In this document: positions 9,145-17,576 of the stretch, piece by piece
Numbering within the stretch: the first letter of the stretch is position 1
Layout: each line of letters begins with the position of its first letter
Assembly (NCBI RefSeq): GCF_000520015.2
Contig: NZ_CP007044.2
Coordinates: forward strand, 2,604,001-2,668,000
Length of the DNA stretch: 64,000 nucleotides
Direction: 5' to 3'
Source: Chania multitudinisentens RB-25
Lineage (GTDB): Bacteria > Pseudomonadota > Gammaproteobacteria > Enterobacterales > Enterobacteriaceae
Notes under the pieces: model-generated
The model's database searches: none
What the model saw: only the letters and a program-made list of their open reading frames with translations
What the model was told of the DNA's origin: nothing
Translations under genes and position numbers: made by a program

Positions 9145-11166
9145 ATGGAATCGATTAACGAAAAAATCAATCAACTACGAATCTCACTGCGCCATCACGA
9201 ATATCAATATCATGTGCTTGATGCGCCTGAGATCCCGGATGTGGAGTATGATCGTCTGATGCGCGAACTGATCGTTTTGGAGGATGCCCATCCAGAACTG
9301 ATCACCGCCGACTCACCCACCCAGCGTGTTGGGGCTGCACCCTTGGCAGCGTTCGAGCAGGTGCATCATGAAGTGCCAATGCTTTCTTTGGACAACGTAT
9401 TCGATGAAGAAGGTTATCTGGCATTTTACAAGCGTGTACAGGATCGCCTGAAAAGCAGTGAACCGTTAACCTTCTGCTGCGAGTTAAAACTGGATGGCCT
9501 GGCGGTCAGCCTGCTGTATGAAGAGGGGGAACTGGTACGTGCGGCCACGCGTGGCGATGGTTCCACCGGTGAAAATATTACTTCCAATGTGCGCACCATC
9601 CGCGCTATTCCGCTGCGTTTGACCGGGGAAAATATTCCCTCTCGGCTGGAAATACGGGGTGAAGTATTCATGCCGCATGCCGGTTTTGAACAGATGAATG
9701 AAGATGCGCGTCGTAAAGACGGTAAGGTGTTTGCCAATCCGCGTAATGCGGCCGCAGGGTCAATTCGTCAGCTCGATCCGCGTATCACCACCAAGCGGCC
9801 ACTGACGTTCTTCTGTTACGGCGTGGGCCTGCTGGAAGGGGGAGAATTGCCGCGTAGCCACTGGGAACGCCTGATGCAGTTTAAAGCCTGGGGTTTACCG
9901 GTGAGCGATCGTGTCAAACGTTGCACCGGCAGCGATGAGGTGCTGGCATTTTATCGCCAGATTGAACAAGAGCGTATCCAACTGGGTTTCGATATCGACG
10001 GCGTAGTGGTGAAGATCGACGATATTGATCTGCAAGAAACACTTGGCTTTGTGTCACGAGCGCCGCGTTGGGCAACCGCCTTCAAATTCCCGGCGCAGGA
10101 ACAGATCACCATTGTGCGCGAAGTCGAGTTCCAGGTAGGGCGTACCGGTGCCATTACTCCGGTTGCCCGGTTGGAGCCGGTGCAGGTGGCCGGTGTGATC
10201 GTCAGCAACGCCACTTTGCATAATGCAGATGAGATCGAACGTTTGGGCCTGCGTATTGGCGACACGGTTATTGTGCGCCGTGCTGGTGATGTGATCCCCA
10301 AAGTGGTAGGGGTGATAGAAGATCGTCGCCCACAGGATGCGCGCGCAGTGGTGTTCCCGCAGCACTGCCCGGTTTGTGGTTCTGACGTGGAGCGCGTGGA
10401 GGGCGAGGCGGTGGCGCGTTGCACTGGTGGGTTGATTTGTGGCGCCCAGCGTAAAGAAGCGCTGCGGCACTTTGTCTCTCGCCGTGCGTTGGATGTTGAC
10501 GGCATGGGGGAGAAAATCATTGAGCAACTGGTGGACAAAGAATATGTGCAAAACCCGGCCGATCTGTTCCGTCTTTCCGCTGGTATTTTGACCGGGCTCG
10601 AACGCATGGGGCCGAAGTCGGCGCAGAACCTGGTTAATGCTTTGGAAACCGCCAAGCAAACCACTTTTGCCCGTTTCCTGTATGCGCTGGGCATCCGTGA
10701 AGTGGGGGAAGCCACGGCGGCTAACCTGGCAGCCCACTTTGGTTCGCTGGAGAAACTGCGAGCGGCCGATCTGGAAGCGCTCAAAGAAGTGCAGGATGTG
10801 GGGGAAGTGGTGGCGGAGCACGTAGTGAATTTCTTTGCCGAAGAACATAACCAACGGGTGATCGAGGAGCTGATCGGCCCGGATGTGGGTATCCATTGGC
10901 CTGCGTCGGTGGCCGTGGTGGTGGAGGAGATAGACAGCCCATTTGCGGGTAAAACCGTGGTGCTGACCGGCTCCCTCAGCCAGCTTTCCCGGGATGAAGC
11001 CAAGGATCGTTTGGTGGCATTGGGGGCTAAGGTGAGCGGCAGTGTTTCCAAGAAAACTGACCTGGTGATTGCGGGCGAGGCTGCGGGCTCCAAGCTGGTT
11101 AAAGCGCAAGAATTGGGGATCAAAGTGATCGACGAAGCGGAAATGATCCGCCTGCTGGGTGCCTGA
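9145..11166 (+). CDS. ligA: NAD-dependent DNA ligase
   Basis: A 673-residue enzyme that seals nicks using NAD. The adenylated lysine is Lys115 in the CELKLDGLAVS motif. The four zinc-finger cysteines are at about 408, 411, 426 and 432, the same as in E. coli. Helix-hairpin-helix repeats follow, and a BRCT domain occupies about residues 590-673 (GKTVVLTGSLSQLSR). It lies downstream of zipA in the enteric order. The stop codon overlaps the start of ypeB by one base (TGATG), so the two are probably co-translated. Confidence 0.98.
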   Translation: MESINEKINQLRISLRHHEYQYHVLDAPEIPDVEYDRLMRELIVLEDAHPELITADSPTQRVGAAPLAAFEQVHHEVPMLSLDNVFDEEGYLAFYKRVQDRLKSSEPLTFCCELKLDGLAVSLLYEEGELVRAATRGDGSTGENITSNVRTIRAIPLRLTGENIPSRLEIRGEVFMPHAGFEQMNEDARRKDGKVFANPRNAAAGSIRQLDPRITTKRPLTFFCYGVGLLEGGELPRSHWERLMQFKAWGLPVSDRVKRCTGSDEVLAFYRQIEQERIQLGFDIDGVVVKIDDIDLQETLGFVSRAPRWATAFKFPAQEQITIVREVEFQVGRTGAITPVARLEPVQVAGVIVSNATLHNADEIERLGLRIGDTVIVRRAGDVIPKVVGVIEDRRPQDARAVVFPQHCPVCGSDVERVEGEAVARCTGGLICGAQRKEALRHFVSRRALDVDGMGEKIIEQLVDKEYVQNPADLFRLSAGILTGLERMGPKSAQNLVNALETAKQTTFARFLYALGIREVGEATAANLAAHFGSLEKLRAADLEALKEVQDVGEVVAEHVVNFFAEEHNQRVIEELIGPDVGIHWPASVAVVVEEIDSPFAGKTVVLTGSLSQLSRDEAKDRLVALGAKVSGSVSKKTDLVIAGEAAGSKLVKAQELGIKVIDEAEMIRLLGA

Positions 11167-11381
11167 TGGAAAAAGAGAACCTGATTGAAATCGCCAATAC
11201 CGTGATGCCGTTTGGCAAATACCAGGGGCGGGTGCTGATCGATTTACCCGAAGAGTACCTGCTGTGGTTTGCCCGTAAAGGCGAGTTCCCTCATGGCAAG
11301 CTGGGCATGCTGATGGAAATGACGCTGGCAATTAAGATTGAAGGGCTTGATCATCTGGTCAAGCCGCTCAAGAAAAGCTGA
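11166..11381 (+). CDS. ypeB: DUF3820 family protein YpeB
   Basis: A 71-residue protein with the family core MPFGKYQGRVLIDLPEEYL followed by WFARKGEFPHGKLG. It corresponds to E. coli ypeB, which sits in the same place after ligA. The ATG overlaps the ligA stop by one base. No molecular function is established for the family; it is small, acidic-basic mixed and predicted cytoplasmic. Confidence 0.88.
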   Translation: MEKENLIEIANTVMPFGKYQGRVLIDLPEEYLLWFARKGEFPHGKLGMLMEMTLAIKIEGLDHLVKPLKKS

Positions 11382-11384
11382 ACG

Positions 11385-11942
11385 CTAGCCACTAAGAGTA
11401 TTCACCACCTTCAGCCGTGGCCAGCGTTGTAGCCACCGTTTTTGCCTGATGCGCTGTTCGAAAGCGGTAAAGTTATTACTTTTAGCGTTAAAAGTAATGG
11501 TATCGTTGAACAATGCCTGCAACCCGAAAGGGGCAATGAGAGTGATACTGTCGTCAGCATTCAGACGAGCACCGACGGCAGTTTCGATTTCCGGCCAATA
11601 ACTGATGGCATCTTCACTGTTCAGATAAGGTGAGCGGTTGCTGCGCAGGTGCATGCGTGCCTGATTCTTCACTGACCACGGCTGCGTCAGCCATTCCAGC
11701 AGCCGGGTTTCCAGTATGGCGTCGTGTTGGGCATCGCTGTTGCGCGGATCAAAATGAATAACATCAATGTCATTCAATGGCGTTGCCACCCTGTAATCAT
11801 GCCGTTTATCCCACACCAGATTACGTATAAAGCCAGCTCCCAAACACCAATCGTGCAGGCCGAGCCGCCGTGCGGTGGACAAAATCTGCATGCGTTGCGA
11901 GTCTTGCCGTAGTGCATCGATAATCTGTTGTTTTGGGTTCAT
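11385..11942 (-). CDS. nucleotidyltransferase-like family protein
   Basis: The start is set at 11942 (MNPKQQIIDAL) because a clear AAGGAGAAG ribosome-binding site precedes it; an upstream in-frame ATG at 12008 would add 22 unlikely residues. The 185-residue product shows a family pattern: CLGAGFIRNLVWD (the Gly-rich turn of the nucleotidyltransferase fold), then TPLNDIDVIHFD with paired acidic residues that would bind metal, and WSVKNQARMH. It resembles the uncharacterised 'nucleotidyltransferase family' (NTP_transf_6-like). Substrate unknown. Convergent with ypeB and divergent from the binding-protein gene. Confidence 0.8.
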   Translation of the reverse strand: MNPKQQIIDALRQDSQRMQILSTARRLGLHDWCLGAGFIRNLVWDKRHDYRVATPLNDIDVIHFDPRNSDAQHDAILETRLLEWLTQPWSVKNQARMHLRSNRSPYLNSEDAISYWPEIETAVGARLNADDSITLIAPFGLQALFNDTITFNAKSNNFTAFEQRIRQKRWLQRWPRLKVVNTLSG

Positions 11943-12126
11943 CGCTTCTCCTTTTCTGCCGCTACTGTAACTTGAAATAGGTATTGGTGAAATGAGTGAA
12001 ACGGCCAATATCGTTTGTTTTTATCATCAGTGAGGCAAGCTGCTATAACTTATGCTTTACATCCCTAACTGTTTGATTTATTGGTATCAGTGCAGTTAAT
12101 TCTTCGATATGTCATGGGATGAGACA

Positions 12127-13725
12127 ATGCAGAAAAAGATCGTGAAAATAACGCTGGGCCTGCTGGCCGCGGCGGTCATGAGCAGTGCGCAAGCCGCCAG
12201 TACGTTGGTTTTCTGTTCAGAAAGTTCGCCGGAAGGCTTCAATCCGCAGTTGTTTACTTCTGGCCCCACGGTGGATGCCAGTTCGGCGGCGATTTATAAC
12301 CGGCTGGTGGATTTCAAAACCGGTACTGTCGATCTGCAACCCAGCCTGGCGGAACGTTGGGAAGTGAGTGAAGACGGTAAGAATTACACCTTCTACCTGC
12401 GCCAAGGGGTGAAATTCCAGAGCAATAAATTCTTCACGCCAACCCGCGATTTCAACGCCGATGATGTGATTTTCTCCTTTATGCGCCAGAAAGACGCGAA
12501 TCACCCTTATCACAAAGTATCCAACGGCGCTTATACCAACTTTGAGTCGATGGAGTTCGGTTCGCTGATCAACAACATTGTCAAAGTGGACGATCATACC
12601 GTCCGTTTTGAGCTTTCACGCGCTGAGGCGCCGTTTGTGGCCGATCTGGGCATGTATTTTGCCACCATTCTGTCTGCGGAGTATGCCGAAGCGATGCTGA
12701 AAGCGGGGACACCGCAACGGGTGGACAACGATCCGATTGGCACCGGGCCATTCCAACTGCTGCAATACCAGAAAGACGCCAAGATCCTTTACAAGGCGTT
12801 TGATCACTATTGGGAAGGCAAGCCGAAACTTGATCGGCTGGTATTCTCTATCACGCCTGATGCGGCGGTGCGTTACGCTAAATTGCAGAAGAACGAGTGT
12901 CAGGTGATGCCGTTCCCGAATCCGGCCGATTTAACACGCATGCGCGAAGATAAAAATATTCAGGTGATGGAGAAATCCGGTTTGAACATTGGTTTCCTGG
13001 CGTTTAACACCCAGAAAAAACCATTGGATAACGTGAAAGTACGTCAGGCATTGGCGATGGCGGTGAACCGACCGGCGATCATCGAAGCGGTATTCCACGG
13101 CGCGGGTCAGCAGGCAAAAAACCTGTTACCGCCGACCCAGTGGGGCAACAATGCCAGCATTGAAGATTATGCCTATGCGCCAGAGAAGGCGAAACAGCTG
13201 CTGCAAGAGGCGGGATTGGAGCAGGGGTTCGCTATCGATTTGTGGGCGATGCCGGTACAGCGGCCTTATAACCCGAATGCTAAGCGGATGGCTGAAATGA
13301 TCCAGGCAGACTGGGCCAAGCTCGGCGTCCAGGCCAAGATTGTCACTTTTGAATGGGGTGAGTATCTGCAACGGGTGAAAAGTGGCGAGCACCAGACGGC
13401 GTTAATGGGCTGGACGACGGCTAATGGCGATCCTGATAACTTCTTCGGCCCATTGTTTACCTGCACCTCTGCCAACGGGGGTTCGAACTCGGCCAAGTGG
13501 TGCTATAAACCCTTTGATGAACTGATTGCCAAAGCGCGTGAGGAAAATGATCATGAAAAGCGCCTGGCGATGTATCACCAGGCGCAGGTCATGATGCATG
13601 AGCAGATGCCAGCACTGATGATCGCTCATTCCACCATCTTTGAACCGGTGCGCAAAGAGGTGAAAGGCTATGAAATTGATCCGTTTGGCAAGCATATCTT
13701 CAAACAGGTAGCGCTAGAGCAATGA
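12127..13725 (+). CDS. DppA-like periplasmic peptide-binding protein, orphan
   Basis: About 532 residues from the ATG at 12127 (MQKKIVKITLGLL); an in-frame ATG at 12109 is possible but a signal peptide ending SSAQA fits the later start. The mature part closely follows E. coli DppA (STLVFCSESSPEGFNPQLF, DPIGTGPFQLLQYQKDA, LWAMPVQRPYNPNAKRMAEM), a solute-binding protein for dipeptides and heme. No permease or ATPase genes are adjacent, so it would need to use a transporter encoded elsewhere, as MppA does. It could be a DppA paralogue with changed ligand. A 12-bp hairpin lies downstream. Confidence 0.88.
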   Translation: MQKKIVKITLGLLAAAVMSSAQAASTLVFCSESSPEGFNPQLFTSGPTVDASSAAIYNRLVDFKTGTVDLQPSLAERWEVSEDGKNYTFYLRQGVKFQSNKFFTPTRDFNADDVIFSFMRQKDANHPYHKVSNGAYTNFESMEFGSLINNIVKVDDHTVRFELSRAEAPFVADLGMYFATILSAEYAEAMLKAGTPQRVDNDPIGTGPFQLLQYQKDAKILYKAFDHYWEGKPKLDRLVFSITPDAAVRYAKLQKNECQVMPFPNPADLTRMREDKNIQVMEKSGLNIGFLAFNTQKKPLDNVKVRQALAMAVNRPAIIEAVFHGAGQQAKNLLPPTQWGNNASIEDYAYAPEKAKQLLQEAGLEQGFAIDLWAMPVQRPYNPNAKRMAEMIQADWAKLGVQAKIVTFEWGEYLQRVKSGEHQTALMGWTTANGDPDNFFGPLFTCTSANGGSNSAKWCYKPFDELIAKAREENDHEKRLAMYHQAQVMMHEQMPALMIAHSTIFEPVRKEVKGYEIDPFGKHIFKQVALEQ

Positions 13726-13757
13726 TGGCTGTGCTCGCGGGCTAACAGATCGGTTGG

Positions 13758-13795
13758 TCAGCAATCAGGGGCCAATAAAGGTTCCTGATTGCTGA
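13758..13795. repeat. 12-bp inverted repeat between convergent genes
   Basis: TCAGCAATCAGG / CCTGATTGCTGA with a 14-base loop lies about 30 bases past the binding-protein stop. It lacks a T tract on either strand, so it is only a possible terminator or mRNA-stabilising hairpin. Confidence 0.5.
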
Positions 13796-13812
13796 AAACA
13801 GCTGGCGATAAA

Positions 13813-15114
13813 TTAATTGATATTACGTAACTGCCATTCTCCGGCGAGAATGCGATCGAGCAGGAAGAAAGGCATCAGTTCGCGCCACTCATGGTTTTTC
13901 ACCACGGTGGCATATTGGCATAACCTGTTACCCTGTGCATCCAGCACTTCCCACTGTTGCAGTTCACCTTCTTCTTTCTGGCTGGCGATGCCTGCTAACT
14001 GATAGCTGGCGTTGCTGCCAACATGGAATTTGTCTGTTTGCCAGCGGATCGGCACATGTGCGGGAAAAGGATGTGCCTGGTGGAAACCGAAGAGATCGTC
14101 ATGGCTGAGCAAGCTCTGTTTGACGGTGGGCCAAAGATGCTGGCGCAGGAAATATTGATCGACAAAGCGGCGATGGTTGTCTTGCTGGCTCAGATACTCG
14201 CGAGTCTGGTTGATGATCGAAGGCAGGTTGGGATTGTGACAGCCTCCCCACATCCCTGCCAACAGCAGCTCGGTATGAGTAAAGTAATCCCGCATGTGGT
14301 GATACCAGCAATCGCTTTGCAACCACGCTTCCACCGCAGCTTGTTCCCGTTCTGAGAGTAACGAATCCGCATCGCGGATCAGATAGCGTTTGACGGTTGG
14401 GTCATCCAACACCAGAAAGCGCCACATCAACGGTGGGATATTCTGATGCTGCTCACCTTCTACTTTGATCACCTTAGCTCCTGCCTCACGCAGGCGTTGC
14501 TGTACATCCTGCGGCACACTGTCGTCCAGATAGAAACGGCAATGCCAGTTGGGAAACAGCGCTTTACTCACCTTGGCGTTCATTACGGCACTTTCGCAGT
14601 AACGTACCAGTGAACCGAACAGGGTAAACGCAATGGCGTTTTCTGCCTGGTTATGTGGGTTAAATACCGGGGGCTGCGGTGCTGGTAATGGGTAAGCCGG
14701 ATAGCTGCTGAATTTTTGATCCCCCTGTTCCAGCGACATCAAGCCGAAACGTCGAACTTCATCCGGGCGGTTCAACCAGCCGCAAACCTCTGCTAATCCA
14801 TCGATCATAGTGGCAGGGAGGGATTCCAACGGCTGACTTTGCAGCAGTTTTTTATAGGTTTTATAGGCCTTCTCATATTCACCTGTGCGCATTAAGCACA
14901 AAGCATAGCTGGACAGCACATCGGTATTGCGTGGTACTAAGCGGAGGGTGGCTTCTGCGATAGCTTTACCCGCCGCATAATCATTGAGAGCGATAGCGTC
15001 ACGGTATTGTTGTGCAAGAGCGTTGAGACGTTGCTCCTGCTGTACATGGGGTGGAGAGGTCAGGGTGTTTTTCTGAAAAGGACGCATATATAAGCTTGCC
15101 TCAAACTGATACAT
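13813..15114 (-). CDS. TPR-containing glycosyltransferase-like protein
   Basis: A 433-residue predicted cytoplasmic protein. Residues about 25-130 have a helical repeat look (YRDAIALNDYAAGKAIAE, DVLSSYALCLMRTGEYEKAY) typical of TPR motifs. The remainder resembles a glycosyltransferase: strand-like CRFYLDDSVP, then YLIRDADSLLSERE, where RDAD (about 247-250) is a DxD-type motif for metal and nucleotide-sugar binding. No signal peptide. An alternative start at 15087 has a better-placed GAGG. It lies alone between the binding-protein gene and an AT-rich spacer. Target is unknown; O-antigen, capsule or protein glycosylation are all possible. Confidence 0.6.
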   Translation of the reverse strand: MYQFEASLYMRPFQKNTLTSPPHVQQEQRLNALAQQYRDAIALNDYAAGKAIAEATLRLVPRNTDVLSSYALCLMRTGEYEKAYKTYKKLLQSQPLESLPATMIDGLAEVCGWLNRPDEVRRFGLMSLEQGDQKFSSYPAYPLPAPQPPVFNPHNQAENAIAFTLFGSLVRYCESAVMNAKVSKALFPNWHCRFYLDDSVPQDVQQRLREAGAKVIKVEGEQHQNIPPLMWRFLVLDDPTVKRYLIRDADSLLSEREQAAVEAWLQSDCWYHHMRDYFTHTELLLAGMWGGCHNPNLPSIINQTREYLSQQDNHRRFVDQYFLRQHLWPTVKQSLLSHDDLFGFHQAHPFPAHVPIRWQTDKFHVGSNASYQLAGIASQKEEGELQQWEVLDAQGNRLCQYATVVKNHEWRELMPFFLLDRILAGEWQLRNIN

Positions 15115-15164
15115 AATCTGAATGTGGGACTTTAGTCCCCATTGAGCCGTTTACCTCTATATCC

Positions 15165-15250
15165 ATTATACTGCAAGTGGCATGTGCGTTGGCTTGGTTA
15201 TTTGCCTTTGCAGATACTGTCTTTCTGCAACTCGAGTTACTTAGCGTATA
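15165..15250. repeat. intergenic palindromic repeat, degenerate copy 1
   Basis: Begins ATTATACTGCAAGTGG and ends CTGCAACTCGAGTTACTTAG with GTATA, so its ends are inverted repeats. It resembles the copies at 54211-54337 and 57354-57442. Looks like a member of a dispersed enterobacterial intergenic repeat family. Confidence 0.6.
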
Positions 15251-16142
15251 AAGCAAAGGGGACTGTTTTCATACGGTTGAAAAAGAACGAGTTAATTAAG
15301 AATATCTAAGAATACCAATGCTGGGAAAACCATCAGGCTTTTTATCTATTATTCAGGTAATAGTTATAACGCTGTCATCAGTGCGAAAAAACAACGATAT
15401 CATGAGTCAGCGGGTGTTGTCATATTCATAACGTTTGCTACTACTCCAGTGTGGATGCGATAAGTGTACTACAGGGGCAGCGTTAGTTTACATAGATTTA
15501 CAGTATGCAGCCTCTTATTATTATCCTATGCTGAGGGTGTCATTTGTTTCTTTTTTGTTTATCTAGTTAACTATAATGGTTTATAAAGTGAGTGTTACTG
15601 GTGGTTTTTTAGCTAGTGAAAAGTTTATCCTGGGCTTATATTGGATTATTGTTTTTTAAGAATGTTCCTGCAAACCAGCATTCTGTCTTATTGGATCTGT
15701 GATTGTTGGGTAATTTTCTCATTATTGACTAAGATTTTTCTCATAAATAAACCAATGGGTTACGGTTTTTTAAACGCATGGTCAACGGATTTTGTTTTTT
15801 TCTTATTAATTTTCATGTATTATTTTCTTCATAAGATAATCCTTAATGATATTTTTTAAGAATTATCTCACAAAATGTTTGCGTGGAATCTTACTCCTAA
15901 TTCGTTGAGAAGAGGTAAAATTATTTCGATAATGATAATTAGTGATACCACGGGATTATTAAGTAATTAAATGTAAAGTTTATTAATTTAGCCTTGCTGA
16001 GAAAGAAGGGAATAAGTGGCTTTATTCGTTACTGCTTAGCGCACCTTCATAAACGGTATTTATGAGCTATTGCACTGTATTACATGAGTTTTTAATTTCC
16101 TGGCAATATTGACTGGGAAGTGTATGCCACAGTGTTGACGAG
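15251..16142. other. AT-rich intergenic region left of the first LuxR-type gene
   Basis: Nearly 900 bases, much richer in A and T than the flanking housekeeping genes. The only candidate gene is the small hydrophobic frame at 15641-15859, listed separately. No tRNA, clear terminator or known riboswitch was recognised. It marks the left edge of the adhesion island. Confidence 0.5.
15641..15859 (+). CDS. doubtful small hydrophobic protein
   Basis: A 72-codon frame in AT-rich DNA. The product has two hydrophobic stretches (about 10-33 and 48-68) separated by NKPMGYGFLNAWSTD. The second half faintly recalls two-helix DUF2798-type membrane proteins (Gly-Phe-Leu-x-x-Trp followed by a helix). There is no convincing Shine-Dalgarno, the start codon is rare-looking, and AT-rich DNA yields hydrophobic frames by chance. 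Could be a real small membrane protein, a gene remnant, or nothing. Confidence 0.2.
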   Translation: MDYCFLRMFLQTSILSYWICDCWVIFSLLTKIFLINKPMGYGFLNAWSTDFVFFLLIFMYYFLHKIILNDIF

Positions 16143-16183
16143 CCAGGTCTAGCCCACCCTTGCAGTGGTTAGACTCCCTCTGG
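16143..16183 (+). promoter_or_regulatory. structured leader hairpin upstream of the first LuxR-type gene
   Basis: An outer stem CCAG/CTGG (16143-16146, 16180-16183) encloses an inner stem GTCTA-CCCAC / GTGG-TTAGAC (16147-16157, 16165-16174). It ends 44 bases before the ATG at 16228, so it would lie in the 5' leader. No T run follows the stem directly. Confidence 0.35.
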
Positions 16184-16227
16184 TTTCAAGTATAAAGGGA
16201 ATATGGACGTAGTATTAACAGGATTGT

Positions 16228-16833
16228 ATGATGAAAGTTTTATACTTGGGTGAAAAGAATATTGGTAGTTTAGGGATAATCCGTATCATTGAGACCAGTT
16301 ATCCAGGGTCATCAATTATTCTGAAAGGTGTAGAAGATTGCAGCAATAAAACATTATCAGATCCTTATGATATATGTATTATTGATGGAAAAAAACTCGA
16401 TACACAGCTGGTTGAAAACTTTAAAAAACTGTTGTTAATGTCTAACGTCCCTGTGCTTATTTTGGTAAAAAAAGAACAATCACTGCATAAGTTCTTCAAT
16501 CACTTGAGCAACGTGCGCGGGATCATTGAATATGAAAGCGGTGTTGAGTTTTTCCTTAATGCGATAAATATGGTTCTGGCCGGTGGGTATTGTTATTCAT
16601 GGGATATTTATAACCTGAAAAATGATAATTCAGAATTATTTAATGAAGCCTATTTTGAAGCTGCGGGTTTGACGCGGCGGGAGATGGAGATCCTGAAGAT
16701 GTACCTGGATGGTGCAACGAATAAAGAAATCTCAATCAAACTGTCACGGAGCCAAAAAACCATTAGTGCACACAAATCTAATATATTGCGTAAAATTGGT
16801 ACCAAGCGATTACCCGTAAGCCCAACACATTGA
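16228..16833 (+). CDS. LuxR-type transcription regulator with degenerate receiver and short C-terminus
   Basis: A 201-residue protein. Residues 1-120 look like a receiver domain: the central Asp may remain (YDICIIDGKK), but the usual Ser/Thr and Lys switch residues are replaced, so phosphorylation is doubtful. Residues about 147-192 form a LuxR helix-turn-helix (LTRREMEILKMYLDGATNKEIS followed by KTISAHKSNILRKIG). The protein stops about 10-15 residues sooner than most family members, right before inverted repeats, with a tail (PVSPTH) unlike the family. It lies 0.7 kb upstream of the giant adhesin gene in the same direction and is the obvious candidate regulator. AT-rich codon use differs from the adhesin. 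Confidence 0.8.
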   Translation: MMKVLYLGEKNIGSLGIIRIIETSYPGSSIILKGVEDCSNKTLSDPYDICIIDGKKLDTQLVENFKKLLLMSNVPVLILVKKEQSLHKFFNHLSNVRGIIEYESGVEFFLNAINMVLAGGYCYSWDIYNLKNDNSELFNEAYFEAAGLTRREMEILKMYLDGATNKEISIKLSRSQKTISAHKSNILRKIGTKRLPVSPTH

Positions 16834-17567
16834 GTTACCATTTGGGGGCTATTTTGATACATTCTTAATGTGTTGTAAATTCAGAAGGTTAGGGTGTAGT
16901 AACCTCTGAACTGACTGAAATGCTCCATCATACCTATTGATGTTCACAAAATAGGAAAATGTTGGCAATAGCCTATGATCTTCCTCCCATTTAGGGCTGC
17001 CTGTGGTGTTCAAGTTAAAGGTTGTTACTGACAAACTTTCAAACTGATCGATTCAATTTCCAATACATCAGGCTTTTTGGTTCTTAGCTTATCTAAAACA
17101 ACAAATTCTACCTCTCTATTGGCCCATAATTAATGAAAATTGTGCGTGTCAATATAGGCGCACGTATTATTTTTATTCTCTCTTTTTTGTTAAAGGTAAC
17201 ATTCTGCTTTATGCATGATTTTTCATTAAGTATTGCATTGGAACAATCTTATGTTTTTATTAAAAATCCATTGTTAAGAATGGATTATTTATTTAATCCA
17301 AGGATTATTTTTTCCTATAGTCGTCTGGTTTCCTTATGCTGATGGATATTAAAAACTCAATAAAATCAAATTGTTATTTTTGATTTTGATTCGGAATTTC
17401 TTACTTTTACTTAGCAGGGTGTTTTTGCTGCTTTATACCCCGGATTGGAGGCGTCATTTGCTCGAATAATTGGTGATAAGATGTTCAGTGATTAACTCGT
17501 ATGACAATGCGAGATAGGTTGTTATCAGGGAATGTAATCGAATTTTAATCGGACTACGTCTGGAGTT
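16834..17567. other. upstream region of the giant adhesin gene
   Basis: About 730 bases, AT-rich, presumed promoter region. Directly after the LuxR-type gene there is a 9-bp perfect inverted repeat CAACACATT/AATGTGTTG (16823-16831, 16867-16875) and an imperfect hairpin TTCAGAAGGTTA / TAACCTCTGAA (16880-16891, 16900-16910). Either could be a terminator or the scar of an insertion. Open frames of 61 and 69 codons here resemble nothing I recognise and lack ribosome-binding sites. Confidence 0.5.
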
Positions 17568-17576
17568 GTGATAGAC

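Noticed and set aside
9951..11331. Minus-strand open frames of 390 and 425 codons across ligA.
   Set aside because: The ligA frame is certain from its lysine, zinc finger and BRCT motifs. The antisense frames have no recognisable domains and come from GC-biased codons.
16100..16227. Possible cyclic-di-GMP riboswitch upstream of the LuxR-type gene.
   Set aside because: The hairpin does not contain the conserved GEMM core; kept only as an unidentified structured leader.
16849..17342. Small open frames (61 codons minus, 69 codons plus) upstream of the adhesin as genes or transposase remnants.
   Set aside because: No ribosome-binding site, no family resemblance that I can defend, and AT-rich composition that makes chance frames common.
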